DNA from: Duodenibacillus sp964509205
GTDB lineage: Bacteria; Pseudomonadota; Gammaproteobacteria; Burkholderiales; Burkholderiaceae_F
NCBI GenBank assembly: GCA_964509205.1
Contig: CAZDVW010000001.1
Span: 95,245-159,244 of the forward strand
DNA: 64,000 bases
Direction of reading: 5' to 3'
The notes under the pieces were generated by a model. It was not told the DNA's origin, searched no databases, and saw nothing but the letters and a program-made list of their open reading frames with translations. Numbering within the stretch: position 1 is the stretch's first letter; each line of letters starts with the position of its first letter. This document shows positions 8,474-17,529 of this stretch, piece after piece. The translations under genes and the position numbers were made by a program.

Positions 8474-9970
8474 TCACTTCGAGAAAAAAATGCTTGCCAG
8501 TCCGAGGAAAATTAAAAAACCCCCGGAATCCGTCGAGAAAGTCAGAAGAACCGATCCGCCCATCGCCGGGTCTCGTCCGAAATATTTGAGAAGCAACGGG
8601 ACGGCCAATCCGACAGCTGCTCCGACAACGAAATTAAGAACCATCGCCAGAAACATCACAAGTCCGAGCGTCATTCCATAGGGACTGTCCGAATACAATG
8701 CCCAAACAAAGAGACCGGAAATGGCACCCCAAACGAGACCATTAATCACGGAAATCCAAATCTCTTTCTTGATAATGTCCTCTTGGTTGGCGTTCGTAAC
8801 CTGTCCCATGGCAAGAGAGCGCACAAGAAGCGTCAATGTTTGATTGCCGGAATTTCCTGCCATCCCGGCCACAATCGGCATCAAAGCAGCTAAAGCAACC
8901 ACGCGTTCAATCGTTCCGTCAAAGGCATTGATAACCCGCGATGCAAAAAAAGCCGTACAAAGATTCACGCCGAGCCAAAGCCAACGATTTTTCGCCGTTT
9001 CCCAGACATTACCGAAAATGTCCTGATCATCACTCAAACCGACTGATGCAAGAACATCCTCATTGTTTCCTTCTTGGATCACATCCAAGACGTCATTAAC
9101 CGTCAGACGACCGACAAGGCGCCCTGTTTCATCAATCACAGGTGCGCTCACCAAATCGTATCGTTCGAAAGCGTGAGCTGCATCCTCGGCATCGTCCAAA
9201 GGATTGAGCGTCAAGATATCCGTCTGAACCAGATCCGACACCGTCACAAATGACTCATGTACCAAGATTTGACTAACGGGAAGAACGCCGATGAATTTTC
9301 CCTGCCGATTCACAACAAAAAGCTGATCCGTGTGATCCGGAAGGCTTTCAAACTTGTGCAGATACATGAGAACAGCTTCCAATGTGCTGTCCTGTCTGAC
9401 CGAAATCATTTCAAAGTCCATCCGGGCACCAACGCTGTTTTCCGGATAACTCATCGCCGCACGCAACTGCGCACGCTCTTCGTGAGAAAGACCTTCCTGA
9501 ACTTCGGCGATAACATCAGGCGGAAGATCTTCGACCAGGTCAGCAATTTCGTCGGTATCAAGTGTTTCGACAGCATCGACCAACTCATCGGTCGTCATGG
9601 CGTCAATGAGCGTTTCACGCACGCCGTCGCTGACTTCGACAAGAATATCGCCTTCGTCTTCCGAGTCAACCAACTGCCAGACAGCTAAACGGTCATCCTG
9701 CGGCAATGCTTCCAGCACATACGCAACGTCGGCCGGATGAAGCGTACTTAATATGTCGCGAAGTGCGGATTTGGCCTTGTCGCTTAACGGCTTTGCCAAC
9801 GGATGTTTCGGGTCAACGGAAGGTTTTTGCTGACTCTGCTCTTCCTGCTCCAGAATCTGCGTAATCTGAGCAAGCGCAAGGCTTGCCTCCTCGGGCGCAA
9901 GTGCAGCAACTTCTTCCGTCTCGGGCTGACGCTCGATCTGACCTACTTTTTCAAGATCGCCTTCGCGCAT
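8474..9970 (-). CDS. mgtE: Magnesium transporter MgtE
   Basis: Mg2+-gated channel/transporter of the inner membrane. In order: a short acidic N-terminal stretch, the MgtE N superhelical domain (about 60-165, LHPADVAYVLEALP), a CBS pair (about 175-305), then five membrane helices including GMAGNSGNQTLTL and the C-terminal STDSGGFLIFLGLA. About 498 residues. I use the ATG at 9970, preceded by a G-rich site; the frame is open to 10033. A TATAAT box lies about 98 bases upstream. The neighbouring lipoprotein of a Mg-responsive family may be related in regulation; this is inference. Confidence 0.95.
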   Translation of the reverse strand: MREGDLEKVGQIERQPETEEVAALAPEEASLALAQITQILEQEEQSQQKPSVDPKHPLAKPLSDKAKSALRDILSTLHPADVAYVLEALPQDDRLAVWQLVDSEDEGDILVEVSDGVRETLIDAMTTDELVDAVETLDTDEIADLVEDLPPDVIAEVQEGLSHEERAQLRAAMSYPENSVGARMDFEMISVRQDSTLEAVLMYLHKFESLPDHTDQLFVVNRQGKFIGVLPVSQILVHESFVTVSDLVQTDILTLNPLDDAEDAAHAFERYDLVSAPVIDETGRLVGRLTVNDVLDVIQEGNNEDVLASVGLSDDQDIFGNVWETAKNRWLWLGVNLCTAFFASRVINAFDGTIERVVALAALMPIVAGMAGNSGNQTLTLLVRSLAMGQVTNANQEDIIKKEIWISVINGLVWGAISGLFVWALYSDSPYGMTLGLVMFLAMVLNFVVGAAVGLAVPLLLKYFGRDPAMGGSVLLTFSTDSGGFLIFLGLASIFFSK

Positions 9971-10067
9971 GAGACTGCCCCCGAAGAATGAACAAAAGAC
10001 CTTCCTGCCCGAGAGCCTAAGTGCAACAGGCAAGAAATGATGCAGGAATCAAACCACCACGCGCCGA

Positions 10068-10073
10068 ATTATA
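10068..10073 (-). promoter_or_regulatory. -10 box upstream of mgtE
   Basis: Perfect TATAAT on the minus strand. The -35 position 17 bases upstream is poor, so this is only a candidate. It would give mgtE a leader of about 90 bases. The rest of 9971-10259 holds no gene I can support; a 62-codon frame at 10069-10257 has no family character. Confidence 0.45.
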
Positions 10074-10259
10074 AGGCTTTCCTATCGGAGCCCATAAAAA
10101 ACAGCCTCAAAATAATATCTTCAAATTCAATGCTGTAGGAGAAGTCTCCCTCAAGGTTAGGCACTGAAGAGAGAAGTCCATCAACAAAAAAACGTCCCCT
10201 TACCGGAATGGAGTTTTTGTGCTGAAAGTGATCTGGAAATAGCGGCTCTGACCTCAATA

Positions 10260-11446
10260 CTAAAAAACTTGAACACCCTCGGGAACCTTCACGCCATACC
10301 TCTTAGCGAATGCGGGATAGAAAGATACTGCCTGTGCAACGGCATCGATAATCCCTTCGGCTTGCTTTGTCGTAACGTCAAATTTTTCAGCCAAAACAAC
10401 AATGTCACTGCGCCCAATTCGACTCCCTTTTCCAAGAATAGCTGTCATGTGTTCTCCCTTTTGGTCAGTCGGCACACAATCGTACATTGGGGAAATATGC
10501 CACCGTCCTTCCCGATTCATTAGGAAGGAAAAATTCTTAGCATGATCGTCCACATTGCCAACCATATAGGAAAAAACACACCGTCTTAGTTGCTCAAGCA
10601 TCGCACTTCGTCCAGCAAGCCTTCTTGTAAGAATCAATACAGATTCCCAATCAAGACACGGAAAACGGAAATCACAATCCAACAATCCCGCAACGGTGAC
10701 TGTATGTAACTTTCCCCGCGGTGTGCGGTCAAACCGCCGGCAACCAAACCATCCTTTCCCGCGTTTTGAGGAAAAGAGATGAGAATCAGGAACATCAATA
10801 CCGGCCTTGCGCGCCAATTTGGAACAAATGTACTCTTGTACCCCTTGGTCTGGAGCATCGTACGTACTGCGAAATTTGATGATCCACGGCACAAAACCAT
10901 CGTGCGCAAATGTTCCACGGATGATTTTTGTTTTTTTTCATTAACCAAGCACACAATCTTGGGGCGCTCTCCTCCTGAAGAACCATTGAGTTCGCACAAG
11001 TCGTCAAGTTCCTCAATGTCTCCATTCTGGAGCAACAAGCTGGCCTCTTCGGCAAGAACATCAAGAGCTATTGACTCGGACTTAATTTCCCGCAAAGAGG
11101 ATTCTGGCTCATACTCCAAGGCACCCATTCCCTGCCGTCCAATCCAACAAAGACGCTCCAAAGGAGATACCAGATCGAGCCTGAGACCTAAGCGACGGAG
11201 TTGTCGATCAAGCAGTAAATTCCCCCATCCATCAGGCAAACTATCTGCGATAAATCCCGGTAACCCTCGAGCATGACTTTTTCCCTTTATAAGTTGCGTT
11301 CCCAACGGAGCCCCAAATGGAGAGAGTTGCAACTTCTTTTGGATAAACACCGGCGCATATTGAAAAACAATTTCATTATTCCTGTCATCAAGAATCCCTG
11401 CCAAATCGCGTATTCCTTCGCAGTTAAGATAAACGCGTACCCTCAT
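10260..11446 (-). pseudogene. hipA: HipA-like Ser/Thr kinase toxin, frame interrupted at an A8 tract
   Basis: Two overlapping frames together give a HipA family kinase of about 395 residues. The upstream frame (11446 to 10931, 172 codons) holds the N-terminal domain and the SSGGERPK motif that begins the kinase part; the downstream frame carries PWIIKF, the HipA-core motif VGNVDDHAKNFSFL with its catalytic Asp/His/Asn, and PMYDCVPT. The junction is an A8 run: reading A AAA AAA in the zero frame and slipping back one base joins the two frames exactly. It overlaps the upstream hipB by 4 bases (ATGA). It may be a decayed gene, a phase-variable gene, or one expressed by -1 frameshifting. Confidence 0.85.
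10931..10938 (-). other. A8 slippery tract inside hipA
   Basis: On the minus strand the codons run AAT GAA AAA AAA CAA. The heptamer A AAA AAA in the zero frame is a classical -1 ribosomal slippage site, and a -1 shift here restores the HipA frame (next residues TKIIRGTFAHDG). One extra A in DNA or mRNA would have the same effect. Confidence 0.75.
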
Positions 11447-11748
11447 TTTCTTGCCCCTGATGCACGTACTCGTGGCGTCGGCTCCTTCTCAAATAGATTC
11501 ACAGGGGGTGTCTCACGAAAGAGTTCTGAAAAATCTTCTGCACGATTCAGCGTAATCGCCATATTGACGAGGTACTTTAACGAAACCTCTCCTGTTTGCT
11601 CAAAACGTCGCACGGTCGAAAGCGTTACACCAGACTCCGCCGCCAACTGAGCCTGCGAGATGTTTTGACTTAACCGCACTTTCTTCATGCGCAAAGCAAT
11701 ATCGCACCGAATTTGCTTAGGAGAACGAAGATTATCGAGTACACTCAT
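11443..11748 (-). CDS. hipB: HipB-like helix-turn-helix antitoxin/regulator
   Basis: XRE-family DNA-binding protein of about 101 residues. The HTH is seen in ISQAQLAAESGVTLSTVRRFEQTG. It stands directly in front of hipA with a 4-base stop/start overlap, the normal antitoxin-toxin order. I take the ATG at 11748; the frame is also open from a GTG at 11775, but that would place a palindrome inside the coding region. The strain-specific, AT-rich surroundings (11776-11940) contrast with the core genes on both sides and suggest horizontal acquisition. Confidence 0.85.
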   Translation of the reverse strand: MSVLDNLRSPKQIRCDIALRMKKVRLSQNISQAQLAAESGVTLSTVRRFEQTGEVSLKYLVNMAITLNRAEDFSELFRETPPVNLFEKEPTPRVRASGARK

Positions 11749-11759
11749 AATCGAAGGTC

Positions 11760-11773
11760 GGCAAAGTTTTGCC
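11760..11773. promoter_or_regulatory. Candidate HipB operator
   Basis: Perfect 6-bp inverted repeat GGCAAA/TTTGCC with a 2-base spacer, 11 bases upstream of the hipB ATG. The position fits autorepression by the encoded HTH protein. It does not match the E. coli HipB operator sequence. The AT-rich stretch 11776-11948 upstream holds no gene I can support. Confidence 0.5.
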
Positions 11774-11948
11774 ACAATAAAACAAGCACTGTCATATCCT
11801 CAATAATACAAGAATAAAACAAAAACACTACCTGTTTAATGAGAATATATTAATAGTTACATAGAAAACTGACGCTTTTCTATTAATATTTTATTACTTG
11901 TTGAGCAATCTTCTTACTTATTCTCTCAGCAACCCCACATCTTTTCGG

Positions 11949-12758
11949 TTATCCGAGCTCTTTAAGTCTTGTGTATACAAGGTTAGTCGACGGCAGAACG
12001 CCATTCCACAATCGAAAACTTTCCGCCGCCTGTTCCAAAAGCATTCCAAGACCGTCGGCTACTTTCGGGCAACCTGCCTTCAATGCCTTTTCCATAAAGG
12101 GTGTTGGCTGTTTGGAATACATGAGGTCATAGCAAAGCTGCGCCTGTGCCAATGCCGATTCGGCAACAGCCGGAACCGTTTTTTGGAGACTCGCACTCGT
12201 CGCATTCACGACGATATCCCATGCGCCGTGTGCTGTTTCCTGTAGCGACATAGCGGAGAGACCAAACTCTGAAGCGAGTTCCTTTGCTCGAAGGTCCGTT
12301 CGATTGGCAGTCGTGATTTGCTTTGTTCGGTCAATCAATGCCGCCAAAAGACCGCGAGCCGCGCCCCCTGCTCCAAGAATCAGAATACGCGCATCTGAAA
12401 GATCTATTCCGAACCGAACCTCAACGTCACGAACGAATCCGATGCCGTCCGTGTTGTCTCCCAAGATACCGGATGAGCTGTCAAACACCAACGTATTAAC
12501 GGCTCCGGCATGTCTGGCGCGCTGCGTCAGAGAGTCGGCAAAACGTGCTGCATCCGTCTTAAAGGGCACCGTCACATTAGCCCCGACTACTCGTTCGCTT
12601 GCCAAAAGCGCTTTCATTTGCCCGGCAAAATCTTCTGCTTCAAATCGCTGTTTTCTGTAAACGATGTCAATACCAGTTTCTTCAGCAAAGAAAGCATGAA
12701 TCATCGGAGAAAGCGAATGCTCAATCGGGTTGCCGATCACATAAAAAAGCCGACTCAT
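11949..12758 (-). CDS. aroE: Shikimate dehydrogenase (NADP+)
   Basis: Reduces 3-dehydroshikimate to shikimate in the aromatic amino acid pathway. The 269-residue protein has the shikimate-binding start VIGNPIEHSLSP, the catalytic lysine in NVTVPFKTD, NTDGIG, and the NADP Rossmann loop GAGGAARG followed by ANRT. The start overlaps the 3' end of rnb by 4 bases, so the two are translationally coupled; the rnb-aroE pair is common in Burkholderiales. Confidence 0.97.
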   Translation of the reverse strand: MSRLFYVIGNPIEHSLSPMIHAFFAEETGIDIVYRKQRFEAEDFAGQMKALLASERVVGANVTVPFKTDAARFADSLTQRARHAGAVNTLVFDSSSGILGDNTDGIGFVRDVEVRFGIDLSDARILILGAGGAARGLLAALIDRTKQITTANRTDLRAKELASEFGLSAMSLQETAHGAWDIVVNATSASLQKTVPAVAESALAQAQLCYDLMYSKQPTPFMEKALKAGCPKVADGLGMLLEQAAESFRLWNGVLPSTNLVYTRLKELG

Positions 12759-14737
12759 GACGTTGCCCCCACTCTAACTTCACCGTTAGTCACGACAGAC
12801 GTTTTTTCTGAAACATCTTTTTCGCCGCTCGCCTCGGTCTGTGCACACATATCCTGTTCTTCTTCAACGAAGCCTGTGTCATCCAAAACTTCCAGAAGTT
12901 TCGTTTCTAAGACCAATTCAATGTAGTCACAACCGAGTATCTGAAGTCGAATCCTGCGTCCTCGCTCCAATTCCGGCAACCCCGGAATGCGTTGCATCAT
13001 CGGCAGTCCTTCAATCCGAACCAGTTCGTCTTTGACGACGAGCGCCGTAACTTGCGTCTTTTTTTCTTGCTCAATCCAGCGCAGGCTCCAATACCGCTCC
13101 ATTTTTCTTTGGAAATCGTTGTATGCCTCATACGCCGACTCGAAAGCCGTCACCGCCGTGTAAAGATCCGTATCTTTTGCTTCGTAGGCCGGAGTGCGTC
13201 CCATCGCTGTTCGAACAATCTGTCGCTGATTGAGCAGATCGACATATCGGCGAAGCGGAGAAGTCGACCAGGCATAGCGCTCAACACCGAGTCCGTCATG
13301 CGGCCCCGGAGTCGTACTCATCTTGACGCGTCCCAGACGTTGGCTTCGATAGATGCCGGCGACATGGTGTTCTTCTAACCAAAGCCCCCAGGTTTCATTT
13401 GCAAAAATCATTAACTCGGAAACCACTAAATCAATCGGCGCTCCGCGCACACGGCTCTTGACGACGGCACGAGCATTTTCCCCTTCGCCGTCAAGAACAA
13501 AGTACCATTCTTTCTGCATGGTCTCCGGACGACCTCGAACAAGCTCTCTCTCATGCTGTCTTGCCTTCGCAAACCGCCACAGCATTCCAATTTCCGCTGC
13601 GTACGCCATCTTGAGAGTTCCGGCCAAAATCGCTTCCTGCGTCACATCTTCCTCGAACGTGTCGTAACGCAGATTCGCTTCAATTCGCACCCGCTCCACG
13701 CAGGTCTCCGTCGAGAGAACAGCCATTGTCTCTTCGTCCAAAACAGCGTACAAAGAAACGCACGGAACACTGCTTCCTGCTTTAAGGCTGGCCGCCTCAA
13801 CCCACTCTGTCGGGAGCATCGTCGTCTTAATTCCGGGGCCGTACACAGTCGACATACGCTCGCGAGCTATCTTGTCAAGCGGAGAATCCCTTTCAATCAA
13901 AAGAGCCGGTGCTGCAATGTGGATTCCAAGCCGAAGACGTCCGTTTTCCAACGCAGAAATACTGACGGCATCATCGATCTCTGTTGTGGATGAATCATCG
14001 ATGGAAAAGGCTCTTGCCTGAGACTCGGTTAAGTTCTCATCAAAGACCTCTGGAGCCGGAAGCGATTTCGGAAAACTCTTCCCATGCGAAAAATACTCAA
14101 AATAAAACCCGTCCACATGCCAAGCATAAGGACTTCGAATCGCTCCTAACTGCAAGAGCAACCCCAAAGGCGACACACGCTCTGCGCTGGAAGCGTCGTT
14201 TAACGCCTTCCACTCAATCGAGTTCTTATCCGGACGCAACAAAAGCGAGAAGGCATTTTGGCGAATGGCCTCAGGAACTGTTCCCGAAAGCATTGCCGCC
14301 GTCATCGCTTTTTTCTCGGCTTCCAACCGCTTTCTTTTTTCGAGTGCCTCTAGGGCTCGGTCCAGCGTCTCTTTCGGCGCCGGCTTAAATATTCCGCGCC
14401 CCTTTTTGTAGAAGTACACCGGATTGTTGCGCAGAACAAGAAACGTTGCTGCACGCTCAACGGGCGTTGGCGTCCCGAAATACTCCCCGGCGAGCGTCGC
14501 ACAGTCAAATTCATTTCCTCCGCTTGCTTCCCAAAGGAAAGCCGGATCGAGTTCCGATTCCACCTTTTTGGCAGCTTCAAGAAAATTTGCACCGTCATAA
14601 TCAAACTCGAACAGAACATGTCCGCCTTTGACCTTCGTTCGCTTTCCGCTCTCAAGTTCAACCTGATAAGCATTCCCTTCGTGCTTAAGGATCAGGCCCG
14701 ATTTATAGTTACCGTCCTCTTCAAAAAACAACTGCAT
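12755..14737 (-). CDS. rnb: RNB-domain 3'-5' exoribonuclease (RNase II/R family)
   Basis: Processive RNA-degrading enzyme. The central catalytic RNB domain (about residues 235-540) starts with AFSIDDSSTTEIDDAVS, which supplies the metal-binding aspartates, and ends with the RNB signature SPLRRYVDLLNQRQI. The N-terminal about 60 residues look like a small cold-shock-like RNA-binding segment. At 660 residues it is the size of the betaproteobacterial RNase II-like group, smaller than RNase R. The C-terminus is an acidic tail of low complexity. It is the first gene of rnb-aroE. Confidence 0.92.
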   Translation of the reverse strand: MQLFFEEDGNYKSGLILKHEGNAYQVELESGKRTKVKGGHVLFEFDYDGANFLEAAKKVESELDPAFLWEASGGNEFDCATLAGEYFGTPTPVERAATFLVLRNNPVYFYKKGRGIFKPAPKETLDRALEALEKRKRLEAEKKAMTAAMLSGTVPEAIRQNAFSLLLRPDKNSIEWKALNDASSAERVSPLGLLLQLGAIRSPYAWHVDGFYFEYFSHGKSFPKSLPAPEVFDENLTESQARAFSIDDSSTTEIDDAVSISALENGRLRLGIHIAAPALLIERDSPLDKIARERMSTVYGPGIKTTMLPTEWVEAASLKAGSSVPCVSLYAVLDEETMAVLSTETCVERVRIEANLRYDTFEEDVTQEAILAGTLKMAYAAEIGMLWRFAKARQHERELVRGRPETMQKEWYFVLDGEGENARAVVKSRVRGAPIDLVVSELMIFANETWGLWLEEHHVAGIYRSQRLGRVKMSTTPGPHDGLGVERYAWSTSPLRRYVDLLNQRQIVRTAMGRTPAYEAKDTDLYTAVTAFESAYEAYNDFQRKMERYWSLRWIEQEKKTQVTALVVKDELVRIEGLPMMQRIPGLPELERGRRIRLQILGCDYIELVLETKLLEVLDDTGFVEEEQDMCAQTEASGEKDVSEKTSVVTNGEVRVGATS

Positions 14738-14878
14738 CTTGCTTTAACCTTTCCTTGATACAAGAAAGTCCGCTGTTTGTGAAACTTAGCGCACAGTCCC
14801 GTTTAATGCACGATTTTCTCCTCCTAAACGACGGAAAAGAGAATGCCCGCGCCGCCTGTTGCTTTCAACCAATCAACT

Positions 14879-16219
14879 TCACCCTTCAAGTGCCGTGAGG
14901 ATTTTTCCGTGAATACCGCAGAATGCCCCGTTACTCATGCAAAGGACAGCGTCGCCGGAGCGCGCCTCCTCGGCCACTTCCTGTACAAGCGAATCAACAT
15001 TGCCGGAAAAACACTTTGCTTTTTTCCCGAGAGGGGCAAGCGCCTCTGAGGCATCCCAACCGACGCCGGCTCCTGAATAACAATAAGCCATGTCTGCCCC
15101 GGAAAGTGCCTCTGCCATCCTGTCTTTCATACTTCCGAGTTTCATGGTGTTGCTTCGCGGCTCAAAGACGGCAAGGATGCGCCCCTTTCCCTTCATCCGA
15201 CCGCGTAACGCAGCAATTGTCTCTCGGATAGCCGTCGGATGATGAGCAAAATCATCAATGACGACAACGCCTCGACGCTCTCCCTTGATTTCAAGTCGCC
15301 GTTTTACTCCCGTAAATGAAGAAAGAGCCTCAATCGCCTCCTCAGGGCTGACTCCTGCATCTGTAGCGGCAGCGATGGCAGCAAGCGCATTCAGTTGGTT
15401 GTGTCTGCCGGCCAAAGAAAGGTCAAGTGTTCCGATCACTTGTCCGCACTTGGAAACAATGCCTTTCTCGTCAATCAGCCACCCCTTCGGATCATCAAAA
15501 TATTCCAATCGGCTCCAGAGTCCCTTGGCCAAAACACGTCCGAGAGCATCGGACTTGGCGTTGCAGACAACCAAACCGTTGCCGGGAACGATGCGGACCA
15601 AATGGTGAAATTGCTTTTCAATTGCCGCTAAATTCTCAAAGATGTCAGCATGATCGTATTCAAGATTATTCAGAATAACGGTACGCGGTTTGTAATGAAC
15701 GAATTTGCTTCGCTTGTCGCAAAAACATGTGTCGTATTCATCGCCTTCAATCACAAACGGCAGACCTTCTCCTAGGCGTGCAGAACAACCGAAGTCAACC
15801 GGAACACCTCCGACTAAAAACCCGGGTTTCTTCCCTGCACACTGCAGAATCCATGCCAAAAAAGATGTCGTCGTCGTTTTTCCGTGCGTTCCCGCGACTG
15901 CCAATACATGACGCCCTGCCAGGATATTCTCACTCATCCACTGCGGTCCGGACGTGTACGGATCTCCGGCATTGAGAATTGCTTCCAAAAGCGGATTGCC
16001 GCGGCTTATGGCATTGCCGATGACCCAAAGATCCGGCTTCACTGCAAGCTGATCAGCCGAATAACCCTGTTCAACGCGGATTCCGGCCTGAGCCAACTGA
16101 TCGCTCATCGGGGGATAAACGTTGATATCCGATCCGGTCACACTATGGCCTGCCGCCTTCGCCAACTGGGCGACACCCCCCATAAACGTACCGCAAATTC
16201 CAAGAATATGGATGTGCAT
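14879..16219 (-). CDS. mpl: Murein peptide ligase Mpl
   Basis: UDP-N-acetylmuramate:L-alanyl-gamma-D-glutamyl-meso-diaminopimelate ligase, which recycles the murein tripeptide onto UDP-MurNAc. Mur-ligase features: N-terminal HILGICGTFMGGVAQ, the P-loop VAGTHGKTTT, EGDEYDT, and LDLSLAGRHNQLNALAA at the domain boundary. With the ATG at 16219 the protein has 446 residues, the family length; the open frame runs further upstream to 16483, but those residues resemble nothing and face the divergent neighbour. The 141 bases between this gene and rnb show no feature. Confidence 0.93.
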   Translation of the reverse strand: MHIHILGICGTFMGGVAQLAKAAGHSVTGSDINVYPPMSDQLAQAGIRVEQGYSADQLAVKPDLWVIGNAISRGNPLLEAILNAGDPYTSGPQWMSENILAGRHVLAVAGTHGKTTTTSFLAWILQCAGKKPGFLVGGVPVDFGCSARLGEGLPFVIEGDEYDTCFCDKRSKFVHYKPRTVILNNLEYDHADIFENLAAIEKQFHHLVRIVPGNGLVVCNAKSDALGRVLAKGLWSRLEYFDDPKGWLIDEKGIVSKCGQVIGTLDLSLAGRHNQLNALAAIAAATDAGVSPEEAIEALSSFTGVKRRLEIKGERRGVVVIDDFAHHPTAIRETIAALRGRMKGKGRILAVFEPRSNTMKLGSMKDRMAEALSGADMAYCYSGAGVGWDASEALAPLGKKAKCFSGNVDSLVQEVAEEARSGDAVLCMSNGAFCGIHGKILTALEG

Positions 16220-16273
16220 CTGAAATTCTTTAAAATCGTTAAGGAAGATTTTGGATTTTACAGCCCTTGACCT

Positions 16274-16882
16274 ATGTACGCCGCTTCCCGCCGATTGCGA
16301 GAGAGTGCTCTTGCCGTTGCCCGTTTTATTGTTTTTGATGAAATGCCTTGGTCTCTTGCCCGAGAAAAGGCTGCGGACACATTCGCAGGACTCGATATCC
16401 CTTCTTCCGATCTCATTGAATCTGCCGTTCGGGAGACCTGGGCGACATTCAAACCGGAAATTCACCGCACGATGCTTCTGCAAAAACGCCGCATTGCCCT
16501 GAGAGCCCTTCAGTACCTGGATTCCTTTGATGCGTTTCTGTGCGGATCAGTCCTAAACGGTTGCGCCGGTTCACAAAGTTCCATCCGTATTGAGGTTTTT
16601 GAAGAAGACGAAAAAGCCGTTCTTCTTTCTCTAATTGATGCGGGACTTGACGTCGAAGCCATCGAAAACGAACCCGGCCCCATGCCGGAACCAACACAAT
16701 CTCTCGGATTTTTATTGAAATCAGCCCCGTCAAACAATCTAGAGGCCGTCCGTATCGAAATTTTCCCCGCTCGCTACCGTTCACGAAATCCCAGACGAAC
16801 AAAACCGGATGCTTGGCAAGAGCCCTGGGAAGCCTGCGGAAGAATTCGCGCCGAAGAGTTGGCTAAGAGGATCGGTTGCTGA
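16274..16882 (+). CDS. Conserved protein of unknown function, possibly nucleotidyltransferase-like
   Basis: A 202-residue soluble protein, divergent from mpl. An N-terminal helical half (RESALAVARFIVFDEM; ETWATFKPEIHRTMLLQKR) is followed by FLCGSVLNGCAGSQSSIRIEVFEED, which recalls the glycine-serine strand of minimal nucleotidyltransferases but lacks a clear metal-binding Asp pair. Proteins of this kind sit beside mpl in other betaproteobacteria, as far as I recall. No signal peptide or membrane helix. Function is not known; the nucleotidyltransferase idea is weak. Confidence 0.6.
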   Translation: MYAASRRLRESALAVARFIVFDEMPWSLAREKAADTFAGLDIPSSDLIESAVRETWATFKPEIHRTMLLQKRRIALRALQYLDSFDAFLCGSVLNGCAGSQSSIRIEVFEEDEKAVLLSLIDAGLDVEAIENEPGPMPEPTQSLGFLLKSAPSNNLEAVRIEIFPARYRSRNPRRTKPDAWQEPWEACGRIRAEELAKRIGC

Positions 16883-16909
16883 CCTTCTGCCTGTTTCGTT
16901 GCAAAGAGT

Positions 16910-16938
16910 TTTCCCTTACTGCGCTTTTTGTATATCAT
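16910..16938 (+). promoter_or_regulatory. Candidate promoter of the accB operon
   Basis: A -10 like TATCAT at 16933-16938 with a weak -35 (TTTCCC at 16910-16915), spacing 17. A leader of about 125 bases would follow, containing the tandem repeat at 16974-16992. Confidence 0.35.
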
Positions 16939-16973
16939 TCCGCCTGCAGTCCGCTGAAGCACTTCAATGAAAA

Positions 16974-16992
16974 TTAAACGAAGTTAAACGAA
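16974..16992 (+). repeat. Tandem TTAAACGAA repeat upstream of accB
   Basis: Two copies of TTAAACGAA with a 10-base period, about one helical turn apart, in the accB leader. The helical phasing suggests a protein-binding element, but nothing else identifies it. Confidence 0.45.
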
Positions 16993-17070
16993 ATTGATGC
17001 TAATTCGGCGGAAAATGGCGTTCTTTTAACTTTTAAGCAAACATTCTGACGCTGTCCGAGGATCGTTGCT

Positions 17071-17508
17071 ATGGACTTACGAAAACTAAAGAGCATTATC
17101 GATTTGATGAAAGAAGGAGGCCTTGCCGAAATCGAACTAACGGAAGGCGAAGACAGCGTCCGCATTGTCAACAATCCGTCTGCCGTTGCTTCTGCGCCCA
17201 CGTCCCAGACACCCGTTCTCTCAGAAGAAACGCCGACATCCGCAGAACTCTCAGCCAACGAAACAAAAGATGCGGAGACTATTAACTCCCCGATGGTCGG
17301 TACCTTCTACAGAGCACCTTCTCCGGGAGCCAAACCCTTTGTCTCCGTCGGCCAGCATGTTCAGGCAGGGGAAACCGTTTGTATTATTGAGGCAATGAAA
17401 CTTCTCAATGAAATTGAGGCCGAATTCGACGGCGTCATTGAAAAAGTCCTTGTTGAAAACGGCGCTCCTGTTGAGTTTGGTCAGCCGCTTTTTGAAATTC
17501 GCCGCTAA
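17071..17508 (+). CDS. accB: Acetyl-CoA carboxylase biotin carboxyl carrier protein
   Basis: Carries biotin for acetyl-CoA carboxylase, the first step of fatty acid synthesis. The 145-residue protein has an N-terminal helical part, a flexible Pro/Ala/Thr-rich linker (about 36-68), and the biotinyl domain with EAMKLLNEI, K110 being the biotinylated lysine. It is the first gene of accB-accC-prmA-DUF3426-kinase; accC follows after 21 bases. Confidence 0.98.
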   Translation: MDLRKLKSIIDLMKEGGLAEIELTEGEDSVRIVNNPSAVASAPTSQTPVLSEETPTSAELSANETKDAETINSPMVGTFYRAPSPGAKPFVSVGQHVQAGETVCIIEAMKLLNEIEAEFDGVIEKVLVENGAPVEFGQPLFEIRR

Positions 17509-17529
17509 CCTTATTCGGATTCTTCGGTC

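Noticed and set aside
10069..10257. 62-codon minus-strand frame between hipA and mgtE
   Set aside because: No family resemblance and no convincing ribosome binding site; it overlaps the mgtE promoter box.
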